This document shows positions 1 to 11,833 of a DNA stretch of 64,000 nucleotides, in pieces (the stretch's first letter is position 1; every line of letters begins with the position of its first letter). The notes below the pieces were generated by a model. That model ran no database searches and was not told where the DNA came from. It worked only from the letters and a program-made list of their open reading frames with translations. This stretch comes from Hydractinia symbiolongicarpus. Taxonomy: Eukaryota > Cnidaria > Hydrozoa > Anthoathecata > Hydractiniidae. Location of the stretch: positions 42,508,106 to 42,572,105 of the forward strand of contig NC_079875.1 of assembly GCF_029227915.1 (NCBI RefSeq), read 5' to 3'. A program made the translations under genes and the position numbers.

Positions 1-203
1 CGAAAACCCGCGATTTCCCGTAAATCCCGGGCTTGGCCCGTATAGTCAAAAGTATACAAAGAAAGTACCCAGGGAGTAAACTCATTTCCCGAACGATTTT
101 TTAAATTATTTTTTCACCACTAAAACGCATGAGACTTGTAGTTTTCAAAAATGTTTTCATTTTTGATGAGACGCTGAATAAAAGAAGTTTAATCGCCGGC
201 AAA
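1..203 (+). repeat. Reference monomer of the satellite (first full copy)
   Basis: One full 203 bp unit; the next unit begins at 204. It has 77 G+C (37.9%) and 12 CpG by hand count. Bases 1-45 are GC-rich and include CCCGGG and GGCCCG. Bases 46-80 include the palindrome GTATAC. Bases 98-120 are an AT-rich tract with T6 runs on either side of AAATTA. Bases 145-166 form a dyad with a 9 bp stem. The unit ends with GCCGGC at 195-200. The short word ATTTCCCG occurs twice, near 14 and 85, but I see no clear internal half-unit, so this looks like a simple monomer and not an old dimer. Confidence 0.95.
145..166. other. Dyad symmetry, 9 bp stem and 4 nt loop (representative)
   Basis: TCAAAAATG and CATTTTTGA are perfect reverse complements separated by TTTT. 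The dyad recurs at the same place in a large share of monomers in both arms. Monomers carrying TTAAAAATG instead of TCAAAAATG keep only the inner 7 bp, and those with the TTCATATTTGATGGG variant lose more. The two arms could form a hairpin or cruciform. Whether this happens in vivo cannot be told from sequence. Confidence 0.85.
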
Positions 204-1210
204 CGAAAACCCGCCATTTCCCGTAAACCCCGGACTCGGCCCGTATAGTCAAAAGTATACAATGAAAGTACCCAGGGAGTAAACTCAATTCCTGAACGAT
301 TTTTTATATTATTTTTTTACCACTAAACGCATGAGACTTGTAGTTTTCAAAAATGTTTTCATATTTGATGGGACGCTGAATAAAAGAAGTTTAATCGCCG
401 GCAAACGAAAATCCGCGATTTCCTGTAAATCCCGGACTCGGCCCGTATAGTCAAAAGTATACAAAGAAAGTACCCAGGGAGTAAACTCATTTCCCGAACG
501 ATTTTTTAAATTATTTTTTCACCACTAAAACGCATGAGACTTGTAGTTTTCAAAAATGTTTTCATTTTTGATGAGACGCTGAATAAAAGAAGTTTAATCG
601 CCGGCAAACGAAAACCCGCCATTTCCCGTAAACCCCGGACTCGGCCCGTATAGTCAAAAGTATACAATGAAAGTACCCAGGGAGTAAACTCATTTCCCGA
701 ACGATTTTTTAAATTATTTTTTCACCACTAAAACGCATGAGACTTGTAGTTTTCAAAAATGTTTTCATTTTTGATGAGACGCTTAATGAAAGAGGTTTAA
801 TCGCCGGCAAACGAAAACCCGCCATTTCCCGTAAACCCCGGACTCGGCCCGTATAGTCAAAAGTATACAATGAAAGTACCCAGGGAGTAAACTCAATTCC
901 TGAACGATTTTTTATATTATATTTTTACCACTAAACGCATGAGACTTGTAGTTTTCAAAAATGTGTTCATATTTAATGGGACGCTGAATAAAAGAAGTTT
1001 AAACGCCGGCAAACGAAAATCCGCGATTTCCTGTAAATCCCGGACTCGGCCCGTATAGTCAAAAGTATACAAAGAAAGTACCCAGGCAGTAAACTCATTT
1101 CCCGAACGATTTTTTAAATTATTTTTTCACCACTATAACGCATGAGACTTGTAGTTTTCAAAAACGTTTTCATTTTCGATGAGACGCTTAATGAAAGAGG
1201 TTTAATCGCC
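204..1210 (+). repeat. Short trimer duplication, 608 bp offset
   Basis: The variant CTCAATTCCTG with a following TTTTATATT tract occurs at 284 and again at 892, and neighbouring monomers match in the same order. This shows a three-monomer duplication. The downstream copy then runs into the larger G1 block. Edges are approximate. Confidence 0.7.
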
Positions 1211-2220
1211 GGCAAACGAAAATCCGCGATTTCCCGTAAATCCTGGACTCGGCCCGTATAGTCAAAAGTATACAAAGAAAGTACCTAGGGAGTAAACTCA
1301 TTTTCCGAACGATTTTTTATATTATTTTTTTACCACTAAACGCATAAGCCTTGTAGTTTTCAAAAATGTTTTCATTTTTGATGAGGCGCTGAATAAAAGA
1401 AGTATAATCGCCCTCAAACGAAAATTCGCGATTTCCCGTAAATCCTGGACTCGGCCCGTATAGTCAAAAGTATACAAGGAAAGTACCCAGGGAGTAAACT
1501 CATTTCCCGAACGATTTTTTATATTATTTTTTTACCAATAAACGCATGAGACTTGTAGTTTTCAAAAATGTTTTCATTTTTGATGAGGCGCTGAATAAAA
1601 GAAGTTTAATCGCCCTCAAACGAAAATTCGCGATTTCCCGTAAATCCCGGACTCGGCCCGTATAATCCAAAGTATACAAAGAAAGTACCCAGGGAGTAAA
1701 CTCATTTCCCGAACGATTTTTTAAATTATTTTTTCACCACTAAAACGCATGAGACTTGTAGTTTTCAAAAATGTTTTCATTTTTGATGAGACGCTGAATA
1801 AAAGAAGTTTAATCGCCGGCAAACGAAAACCCGCGATTTCCCGTAAATACCGGGCTTGGCCCGTATAGTCAAAAGTATACAAAGAAAGTACCCAGGGAGT
1901 AAACTCATTTCCCGAACGATTTTTTAAATTATTTTTTCACCACTAAAACGCATGAGACTTGTAGTTTTCAAAAATGTTTTCATTTTTGATGAGACGCTGA
2001 ATAAAAGAAGTTTAATCGCCGGCAAACGAAAACCCGCCATTTCCCGTAAACCCCGGACTCGGCCCGTATAGTCAAAAGTATACAATGAAAGTACCCAGGA
2101 AGTAAACTCATTTCCTGAACGATTTTTTATATTATTTTTTTACCACTAAACGCATGAGACTTGTAGTTTTCAAAAATGTTTTCATATTTGATGGGACGCT
2201 GAATAAAAGAAGTTTAATCG
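610..2220 (+). repeat. HOR block G1 (about 8 monomers)
   Basis: The block matches G2 at an offset of 2,834 bp. Shared private variants include CTCAATTCCTG (892 and 3,726), CACTATAACG (about 1,131 and 3,965), ATGAGGCGCT (1,381 and 4,215) and TATAATCC (1,661 and 4,495). The match fades near 2,220, where the AAACCCGCCAT type is replaced by AAATCCGCGAT in the partner. Scattered differences are present, so this duplication looks older than P, R or Y. Confidence 0.75.
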
Positions 2221-3443
2221 CCGGCAAACGAAAACCCGCCATTTCCCGTAAACCCCGGACTCGGCCCGTATAGTCAAAAGTATACAATGAAAGTACCCAG
2301 GAAGTAAACTCATTTCCTGAACGATTTTTTATATTATTTTTTTACCACTAAACGCATGAGACTTGTAGTTTTCAAAAATGTTTTCATATTTGATGGGACG
2401 CTGAATAAAAGAAGTTTAATCGCCGGCAAACGAAAATCCGCCATTTCCCGTAAACCCCGAACTCGGCCCGTATAGTCAAAAGTATACAATGAAAGTACCC
2501 AGGGAGTAAACTCATTTCCTGAACGATTTTTTAAATTATTTTTTTACCACTAAACGCATGAGACTTGTAGTTTTCAAAAATGATTTCATATTTGATGGGA
2601 CGCTGAATAAAAGAAGTTTAATCGCCGGCAAACGAAAATCCGCGATTTCCTGTAATTCCCGGACTCGGCCCGTATAGTCAAAAGTATACAAAGAAAGTAC
2701 CCTGTGAGTAAACTCATTTCCCGAACGATTTTTTAAATTATTTTTTCACCACTAAAACGCATGAGACTTGTAGTTTTTAGAAATGTTTTCATTTTTGATG
2801 AGACGCATAATGAAAGTGGTTTAATCGCCGGCAAACGAAAACCCGCGATTTCCCGTACATCCCGGGCTTCGCCCGTATAGTTGAATGTATACAAAAAAAT
2901 ACCCTGTGAGTAAAATCATTTCCAAAACGATTTTTTAAATTATCTCTTCACCACTAAAACGCATGAGACTTGTAGTTTTCAACAATGTTTTCATTTTTGA
3001 TGAGACGCTGAATAAAAGAAGTTTAATCGCCGGCAAACGAAAATCGGCGATTTCCCGTAAATCCTGGACTCGGCCCGTATAGTCAAAAGTATACAAAGAA
3101 AGTACCCAGGGAGTAAACTCATTTCCCGAACGATTTTTTATATTATTTTTTTACCACTAAACGCATGAGACTTGTAGTTTTCAAAAATGTTTTCATTTTT
3201 GATGAGGTGCTGAATAAAAGAAGTTTAATCGCCCTCAAACGAAAATTCGCGATTTCCCGTAAATCCCGGACTCGGCCCGTATAATCCAAAATATACAAAG
3301 AAAGTACCCAGGGAGTAAACTCATTTCCCGAACGATTTTTTAAATTATTTTTTCACCACTAAAACGCATGAGACTTGTAGTTTTTAAAAATGTTTTCATT
3401 TTTGTTGAGACGCTGAATAAAAGAAGTTTAATCGCCGGCAAAC

Positions 3444-5340
3444 GAAAACCCGCGATTTCCCGTAAATCCCGGGCTTGGCCCGTATAGTCAAAAGTATACA
3501 AAGAAAGTACCCAGGGAGTAAACTCATTTCCCGAACGATTTTTTAAACTATTTTTTCACCACTAAAACTCATGAGACTTGTAGTTTTCAAAAATGTTTTC
3601 ATTTTTGATGAGATGCTGAATAAAAGAAGTTTAATCGCCGGCAAACGAAAACCGGCCATTTCCCGTAAACCCCGGACTCGGCCCGTATAGTCAAAAGTAT
3701 ACAATGAAAGTACCCAGGGAGTAAACTCAATTCCTGAACGATTTTTTATATTATTTTTTTACCACTAAACGCATGAGACTTGTAGTTTTCAAAAATGTTT
3801 TCATATTTGATGGGACGCTGAATAAAAGAAGTTTAATCGCCGGCAAACGAAAATCCGCGATTTCCTGTAAATCCCGGACTCGGCCCGTATAGTCAAAAGT
3901 ATACAAAGAAAGTACCCAGGGAGTAAACTCATTTCCCGAACGATTTTTTAAATTATTTTTTCACCACTATAACGCACGAGACTTGTAGTTTTCAAAAATG
4001 TTTTCATTTTCGATGAGACGCTTAATGAAAGAGGTTTAATCGCCGGCAAACGAAAATCCGCGATTTCCTGTAAATCCTGGACTCGGCCCGTATAGTCAAA
4101 AGTATACAAAGAAAGTACCCAGGGAGTAAACTCATTTCCCGAACGATTTTTTATATTATTTTTTTACCACTAAACGCATAAGACTTGTAGTTTTCAAAAA
4201 TGTTTTCATTTTTGATGAGGCGCTGAATAAAAGAAGTTTAATCGCCCTCAAACGAAAATTTGCGACTTCCCGTAAATCCTGGACTCGGCCCGTATAGTCA
4301 AAAGTATACAAGGAAAGTACCCAGGGAGTAAACTCATTTCCCGAACGATTTTTTATATTATTTTTTTACCACTAAACGCATGAGACTTGTAGTTTTCAAA
4401 AATGTTTTCATTTTTGATGAGGCGCTGAATAAAAGAAGTTTAATCGCCCTCAAACGAAAATTCGCGATTTCCCGTAAATCCCGGACTCGGCCTGTATAAT
4501 CCAAAGTATACAAAGAAAGTACCCAGGGAGTAAACTCATTTCCCGAACGATTTTTTAAATTATTTTTTCACCACTAAAACGCATGAGACTTGTAGTTTTC
4601 AAAAATGTTTTCATTTTTGATGAGACGCTGAATAAAAGAAGTTTAATCGCCGGCAAACGAAAACCCGCGATTTCCCGTAAATCCCGGGCTTGGCCCGTAT
4701 AGTCAAAAGTATACAAAGAAAGTACCCAGGGAGTAAACTCATTTCCCGAACGATTTTTTAAATTATTTTTTCACCACTAAAACACATGAGACTTGTAGTT
4801 TTCAAAAATGTTTTCATCTTTGATGAGACGCTGAAAAAAAGAAGTTTAATCGCCGGCTAACGAAAACCCGCCATTTCCCGTAAACCCCGGACTCGGCCCG
4901 TATAGTCAAAAGTATACAATGAAAGTACCCAGGGAGTAAACACATTTCCTGAACGATTTTTTATATTATTTTTTTACCACTAAACGCATGAGACTTGTAG
5001 TTTTCAAAAATGTTTTCATATTTGATGGGACGCTGAATAAAAGAAGTTTAATCGCCGGCAAACGAAAATCCGCGATTTCCTGTAAATCCCAGACTCGGCC
5101 CGTATAGTCAAAAGTATACAAAGAAAGTACCCAGGGAGTAAACTCATTTCCCGAACGATTTTTTATATTATTTTTTTACCACTAAACGCATGAGACTTGT
5201 AGTTTTCAAAAATGTTTTCATTTTTGATGAGGCGCTGAATAAAAGAAGTTTAATCGCCTTCAAACGAAAATTCGCGATTTCCCGTAAATCCCGGACTCGG
5301 CCCGTATAATCCAAAGTATACAAAGAAAGTACCCAGGGTG
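3444..5340 (+). repeat. HOR block G2
   Basis: This is the partner of G1 (offset 2,834 bp) and the likely source or sister of G3. Its start matches G3 at an offset of 2,633 bp through CTCAATTCCTG (3,726 and 6,359) and the ACTCATGAG variant. Its end matches G3 at 2,026 bp through AAACACATTTCCTG (CACATTTCC at 4,941 and 6,967) and the rare GCCGGCTAACG. The drop of 607 bp between the two offsets means three monomers present in G2 are absent from G3. Confidence 0.75.
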
Positions 5341-5503
5341 TAAACTCATTTCCCGAACGATTTTTTAAATTATTTTTTCACCACTAAAACGCATGAGACT
5401 TGTAGTTTTCAAAAATGTTTTCATTTTCGATGAGACGCTTAATGAAATAGGTTTAATCGCCGGCAAACGAAATCCCGCGATTTCCCGTAAACCTGGGACT
5501 TGG

Positions 5504-5517
5504 CCCGTATAGTCGAA
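5504..5517 (-). other. CENP-B-box-like motif, one base short (representative, left arm)
   Basis: CCCG-TA-T-AGT-CGAA on this strand is the complement of TTCG-ACT-A-TA-CGGG. The mammalian CENP-B box core is nTTCGnnnnAnnCGGGn. Here every fixed base is present, but the first spacer is 3 nt and not 4. The motif is found only in monomers with the GTCGAATGTATAC variant; most monomers have GTCAAAAGTATAC and lack the CGAA. The pattern is visible, but binding by any CENP-B relative is unproven. Confidence 0.4.
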
Positions 5518-6076
5518 TGTATACAAAGAAAGTACCCAGAGAGTAAACTCATTTCCCGAACGATTTTTTAAATTTTTTTTTTACCACTAAAACGCATGAG
5601 ACTTGTAGTTTTCGAAAACGTTTTCATTTTTGATGAGACGCTGAATAAAAGAAGTTTAATCGACGGCAAACGAAAACCTGCGATTTCCCGTAAATCCCGG
5701 ACTCGACCCGTATAGTCAAAAGTATACAAAGAAAGTACCCAGGGAGTAAACTCATTTCCCAAACGATTTTTTAAATTATTTTTTCACCACTAAAACGCAT
5801 GAGACTTTTAGTTTTCAGAAATGTTTTCATTTTTGATGAGACGCATAATGAAAGTGGTTTAATCGCCGGCAAACGAAAACCCGCGATTTCCCGTAAATCC
5901 CGGGCTTGGCCCGTATAGTCGAATGTATACAAAAAAGTACCCTGTGAGTAAAATCATTTCCGAAACGATTTTTTAAATTATCTCTTCACCACTAAAACGC
6001 ATGAGACTTGTAGTTTTCAACAATGTTTTCATTTTTGATGAGACGCTGAATAAAAGAAGTTTAATCGCTGGCAAAC

Positions 6077-7375
6077 GAAAACCCGCGATTTCCCGTAAAT
6101 CCCGGGCTTGGCCCGTATAGTCAAAAGTATACAAAGAAAGTACCCAGGGAGTAAACTCATTTCCCGAACGATTTTTTAAACTGTTTTTTCACCACTAAAA
6201 CTCATGAGACTTGTAGTTTTCAAAAATGTTTTCATTTTTGATGAGACGCTGAATAAAAGAAGTTTAATCGCCGGCAAACGAAAACCGGCCATTTCCCGTA
6301 AACCCTGGACTCGGCCCGTATAGTCAAAAGTATACAATGAAAGTACCCAGGGAGTAAACTCAATTCCTGAACGATTTTTTATATTATTTTTTTACCACTA
6401 AACGCATGAGACTTGTAGTTTTCAAAAATGTTTTCATATTTGATGGGACGCTGAATAAAAGAAGTTTAATCGCCGTCAAACGAAAATCCGCGATTTCCTG
6501 TAAATCCCGGACTCGGCCCGTATAGTCAAAAGTATACAAAGAAAGTACCCAGGGAGTAAACTCATTTCCCGAACGATTTTTTAAATTATTCTTTCACCAC
6601 TAAAACGCATGAGACTTGTAGTTTTCAAAAATGTTTTCATTTTTGATGAGACGCTGAATAAAAGAAGTTTAATCGCCGGCAAACGAAAACCCGCGATTTC
6701 CCGTAAATCCCGGGCTTGGCCCGTATAGTCAAAAGTATACAAAGAAAGTACCCAGGGAGTAAACTCATTTCCCGAACGATTTTTTAAATTATTTTTTCAC
6801 CACTAAAACGCATGAGACTTGTAGTTTTCAAAAATGTTTTCATCTTTGATGAGACGCTGAAAAAAAGAAGTTTAATCGCCGGCTAACGAAAACCCGCCAT
6901 TTCCCGTAAACCCCGGACTCGGCCCGTATAGTCAAAAGTATACAATGAAAGTACCCAGGGAGTAAACACATTTCCTGAACGATTTTTTATATTATTTTTT
7001 TACCACTAAACGCATGAGACTTGTAGTTTTCAAAAATGTTTTCATATTTGATGGGACGCTGAATAAAAGAAGTTTAATCGCCGGCAAACGAAAATCCGCG
7101 ATTTCCTGTAAATCCCGGACTCGGCCCGTATAGTCAAAAGTATACAAAGAAAGTACCCAGGGAGTAAACTCATTTCCCGAACGATTTTTTATATTATTTT
7201 TTTACCACTAAACGCATGAGACTTGTAGTTTTCAAAAATGTTTTCATTTTTGATGAGGCGCTGAATAAAAGAAGTTTAATCGCCTTCAAACGAAAATTCG
7301 CGATTTCCCGTAAATCCCGGACTCGGCCCGTATAATCCAAAGTATACAAAGAAAGTACCCAGGGTGTAAACTCAT
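6077..7375 (+). repeat. HOR block G3, lacking three monomers
   Basis: This is a shortened copy of G2. Near 6,590 it passes directly from the CTCAATTCCTG-type monomers to those matching 4,57x of G2, skipping the CACTATAACG and ATGAGGCGCT monomers. Near 7,381 the sequence changes partner again. From AAACGATTTT at 7,381 it matches 5,761 (offset 1,620 bp, 8 monomers), sharing the rare ACTTTTAGTTTTCAG variant. Such jumps between offsets are the signature of unequal exchange between misaligned repeats. Confidence 0.7.
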
Positions 7376-9434
7376 TTCCCAAACGATTTTTTAAATTATT
7401 TTTTCACCACTAAAACGCATGAGACTTTTAGTTTTCAGAAATGTTTTCATTTTTGATGAGACGCATAATGAAAGTGGTTTAATCGCCGGCAAACGAAAAC
7501 CTGCGATTTCCCGTAAATCCCGGGCTTGGCCCGTATAGTCGAATGTATACAAAGAAAGTACCCAGGGAGTAAACTCATTTCCCGAACGATTTTTTAAATT
7601 ATTTTTTCACCACTAAAACGCATGAGACTTGTAGTTTTCAAAAATGTTTTCATATTTGATGGGACGCTGAATAAAAGAAGTTTAATCGCCGGCAAACGAA
7701 AATCCGCGATTTCCTGTAAATCCCGGACTCGGCCCGTATAATCCAAAGTATACAAAGAAAGTACCCAGGGAGTAAACTCATTTCCCGAACGATTTTTTAA
7801 ATTATTTTTTCACCACTAAAACGCATGAGACTTGTAGTTTTTAAAAATGTTTTCATTTTTGATGAGACGCTGAATAAAAGAAGTTTAATCGCCGGCAAAC
7901 GAAAACCCGCGATTTCCCGTAAATCCCAGACTTGACCGTATAGTCAAAAGTATACAAAGAAAGTACCCAGGGAGTAAACTCATTTCCCGAACGATTTTTT
8001 AAATTTTTTTTTCACCACTAAAACGCATGAGACTTGTAGTTTTCAAAAATGTTTTCATTTTTGATGAGACGTTGAATAAAAGAAGTTTAATCGCCGGCAA
8101 ACGAAAACCTGCCATTTCCCGTAAACCCCGGACTCGGCCCGTATAGTCAAAAGTATACAAAGAAAGTACCCAGGGAGTAAACTCAATTCCCGAACGATTT
8201 TTTATATTATTTTTTTACCACTAAACGCATGAGACTTGTAGTTTTCAAAAATGTTTTCATATTTGATGGGACGCTGAATAAAAGAAGTTTAATCGCCGGC
8301 AAACGAAAATCCGCGATTTCCTGTAAATCCCGGACTCGGCCCGTATAGTCAAAAGTATACAAAGAAAGTACCCAGGGAGTAAACTCATTTCCCGAACGAT
8401 TTTTTAAATTATTTTTTCACCACTAAAACGCATGAGACTTGTAGTTTTCAAAAATGTTTTTATTTTCGATGAGACGCTTAATGAAAGAGGTTTAATCACT
8501 GGCAAACGAAATCCCGCGACTTCCCGTAAATCCGGGACTTGGCCCGTATAGTCGAATGTATACAAAGAAAGTACCCAGGGAGTAAACTCATTTCCCGAAC
8601 GATTTTTTAAATTTTTTTTTCACCACTAAAACGCATGAGACTTGTAGTTTTCGAAAATGTTTTCATTTTTGATGAGACGCTGAATAAAAGAAGTTTAATC
8701 GACGGCAAACGAAAACCTGCGATTTCCCGTAAATCCCGGACTCGACCCGTATAGTCAAAAGTATACATAGAAAGTACCCAGGGAGTAAACTCATTTCCCA
8801 AACGATTTTTTAAATTATTTTTTCACCACTAAAACGCATCAGACTTGTAGTTTTCAAAAATGTTTTCATTTTTGATGAGACGCTGAATAAAAGAAGTTTA
8901 ATCGCCGGCAAACGAAAACCCGCCATTTCCCGTAAACCCCGGACTCGGCCCGTGTAGTCAAAAGTATACAAAGAAAGTACCCAGGGAGTAAACTCTTTTC
9001 CCGAACGATTTTTTATATTATTTTTTTACCACTAAACGCATGAGACTTGTAGTTTTCAAAAATGTTTTCATATTTAATGGGACGCTGAATAAAAGAAGTT
9101 TAATCGCCGGCAAAGGAAAATCCGCGATTTCCCGTAAATCCCGGACTCGGCCCGTATAGTCAAAAGTATACAAAGAAAGTACCCAGGGAGTAAACTCATT
9201 TCCCCAACGATTTTTTAAATTATTTTTTCACCACTAAAACGCATGAGACTTGTAGTTTTCAAAAATGTTTTCATTTTTGATGAGACGCTTAATGAAAGAG
9301 GTTTAATCGTCGGCAAACGAAATCCCGCGATTTCCCGTAAATCCGGGGCTTGGCCCGTATAGTCGAATGTATACAAAGAAAGTACCCAGGGAGTAAATTC
9401 ATTTCCCGAACGATTTTTTAAATTTTTTTTTCAC

Positions 9435-10041
9435 CACTAAAACGCATGAGACTTGTAGTTTTTAAAAATGTTTTCATTTTTGATGGGACGCTTAATGAAT
9501 GAGGTTTAATGGCCGGCAAACGAAAACCCGCGATTTCCCGTAAATCCCGGGCTTGGCCCGTATAGTCGAATGTATACAAAGAAAGTACCCTGTGAGTAAA
9601 CTCATTTCCAGAACGATTTTTTAAATTATTTTTTCACCACTAAAACGCATAAGACTTGTAGTTTTTAAAAATGTTTTCATTTTTGATGAGACGCTGAATA
9701 AAAGAAGTTTAATCGCCGGCAAACGAAAACCTGCGATTTCCCGTAAATCCAAGGCTTGGCCCGCATAGTCAAAAGTATACAAAGAAAGTACCCAGGGAGT
9801 AAACTCATTTGCCGAACGATTTTTTAAATTATTTTTTCACCACTAAAACGCATGAGACTTGTAGTTTTTAAAAATGTTTTCATTTTTGATGAGACGCTGA
9901 ATAAAAGAAGTTTAATCGACGGCAAACGAAAACCTGCGATTTCCCGTAAATCCCGGACTCGACCCGTATAGTCAAAAGTATACAAAGAAAGTACCCAGGG
10001 AGTAAACTCATTTCCCGAACGATTTTTTAAATTTCTTTTTC
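9435..10041 (+). repeat. Trimer HOR, copy 1 (609 bp)
   Basis: Three monomers with distinctive variants occur in order: TTAATGAATGAGG with ATGGCCGGC (9,492), then CATTTCCAG with GCATAAG, then AAATCCAAGGCTTGG with CCCGCATAG. CATTTGCCG and ATCGACGGC follow. The same order repeats at an offset of exactly 609 bp, which is three times 203. Confidence 0.8.
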
Positions 10042-10655
10042 ACCACTAAAACGCATGAGACTTGTAGTTTTCAAAAATGTTTTCATTTTTGATGGGACGC
10101 TTAATGAATGAGGTTTAATGGCCGGCAAACGAAAACCCGCGATTTCCCGTAAATCCCGGGCTTGGCCCGTATAGTCGAATGTATACAAAGAAAGTACCCT
10201 GTGAGTAAACTCATTTCCAGAACGATTTTTTAAATTATTTTTTCACCACTAAAACGCATAAGACTTGTAGTTTTTAAAAATGTTTTCATTTTTGATGAGA
10301 CGCTGAATAAAAGAAGTTTAATCGCCGGCAAACGAAAACCTGCGATTTCCCGTAAATCCAAGGCTTGGCCCGCATAGTCAAAAGTATACAAAGAAAGTAC
10401 CCAGGGAGTAAACTCATTTGCCGAACGATTTTTTAAATTATTTTTTCACCACTAAAACGCATGAGACTTGTAGTTTTCAAAAATGTTTTCATTTTTGATG
10501 AGACGCTGAATAAAAGAAGTTTAATCGACGGCAAACGAAAACCTGCGATTTCCCGTAAATCCCGGACTCGACCCGTATAGTCAAAAGTATACAAAGAAAG
10601 TACCCAGGGAGTAAACTCATTTCCCAAACGATTTTTTAAATTATTATTTCACCAC
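10042..10655 (+). repeat. Trimer HOR, copy 2 (609 bp)
   Basis: This is the second copy of the trimer, with TTAATGAATG at 10,101 and the same following variants. Its last part, from CATTTGCCG at 10,415, is also the start of block P1, so the trimer was in place before the P duplication. Confidence 0.8.
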
Positions 10656-11833
10656 TAAAGCCCATGAGACTTGTTGTTTTTAAAAATGTTTTCATTTTTG
10701 ATGAGACGCTGAATAAAAGAAGTTTAATCGCCGGCAAACGAAAACCCGCAATTTCCCGTTAATCCCGGACTCGGCCCGTATAGTCAAAAGTATACAAGGA
10801 AAGTACCCAGTGAGTAAACTCATTTCCCGAACGAATTTTTAAATTATTTTTTCACCACTAAAACGCATGAGACTTGTAGTTTTCAAAAATGTTTTCATTG
10901 TTGATGAGACGCTGAATAAAAGAAGTTTAATCGCCGGCAAACGAAAACCTGCGATTTCCCGTAAATCCCGGACTCGGCCCGTATAGTCAAAAGTATACAA
11001 AGAAAGTACCAAGGGAGTAAACTCATTTTCCAAACGATTTTTTAAATTATTATTTCACCACTAAAGCCCATGAGACTTGTAGTTTTTAAAAATGTTTTCA
11101 TTTTTGATGAGACGCTGAATAAAAGAAGTTTAATTGTCGGCAAACGAAAACCCGCGTTTACCCGTAAATCCCGGATTCGGCCCGTATAGTCAAAAGTATA
11201 CAAGGAAAGTACCCAGTGAGTAAACTCATTTCCCGAACGAATTTTTAAACTATTTTTTCACCACTGAAACGCATGAGACTTGTAGTTTTCAAAAATGTTT
11301 TCATTTTTGATGAGACGCTGAATAAAAGAAGTTTAATCGCCGGCAAACAAAAACCCGCCATTTCCCGTAAACCACGGACTCGGCCCGAATAGTCAAAACT
11401 ATACAAAGAAAGTACCCAGGGAGTAAACTCATTTCCCGAACGATTTTTTAAAATATTTTTTCACCTAAAACGCATGAGACTTGTAGTTTTTAAAAATGTT
11501 TTCATATTTGATGGGACGCTGAATAAAAGAAGCTTAATCGCCGGCAAACGAAAACCCGCGATTTCCCGTAAATCCCGGGCTTGGCCCGTATAGTCGAATG
11601 TATACAAAGAAAGTACCCTGTCAGTAAACTCATTTCCAGAACGATTTTTTAAATTATTTTTTCAACACTAAAACGCATAAGACTTGTAGTTTTTAAAAAT
11701 GTTTTCATTTTTGATGAGACGCTGAATAAAAGAATTTTAATCGCCGGCAAACGAAAACCCGCGATTTCCCGTAAATCCCGGGCTTGGCCCGTATAGTCAA
11801 AAGCATACAAAGAAAGTACCCAGGGAGTAAACT
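10415..11833 (+). repeat. HOR block P1 (7 monomers, 1,419 bp)
   Basis: P1 runs from CATTTGCCG at 10,415 to the next CATTTCCCG at 11,834. Private markers are ATCGACGGC, GACTTGTTG, TTTTCATTGTTGATG, AATTGTCGGC with CCGCGTTTACCCG, CACTGAAACG, AAAACTATAC, GAAGCTTAATCG and AAGCATACAAAG. All recur in P2 (offset 3,040) and P3 (offset 4,459). P1 differs from both at a few sites, such as AGTTTAATCG where P2 and P3 have AGTTTAGTCG, and AAATGTTTTC where they have AAATATTTTC. Confidence 0.9.

Noticed and set aside
14-91. An older half-length repeat inside the monomer, suggested by two ATTTCCCG words.
   Set aside because: The similarity does not extend beyond about 8-10 bases on either side, and the two places are 71 bp apart, not half a monomer.
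1-203. Restriction-type palindromes CCCGGG, GTATAC and GCCGGC as protein operators.
   Set aside because: Six-base palindromes are common, and nothing ties them to regulation here. At most they would give ladder patterns in digests.
300-330. Yeast-like ARS consensus in the TTTTTATATTATTTTTT tract.
   Set aside because: It has at least one mismatch to WTTTAYRTTTW and lies in a simple AT-rich tract where such near-matches are expected by chance.
5504-5517. A true, canonical CENP-B box.
   Set aside because: The spacing between TTCG and the central A is 3 nt and not 4, so the motif does not match the defined core. It is kept only as a near-match.
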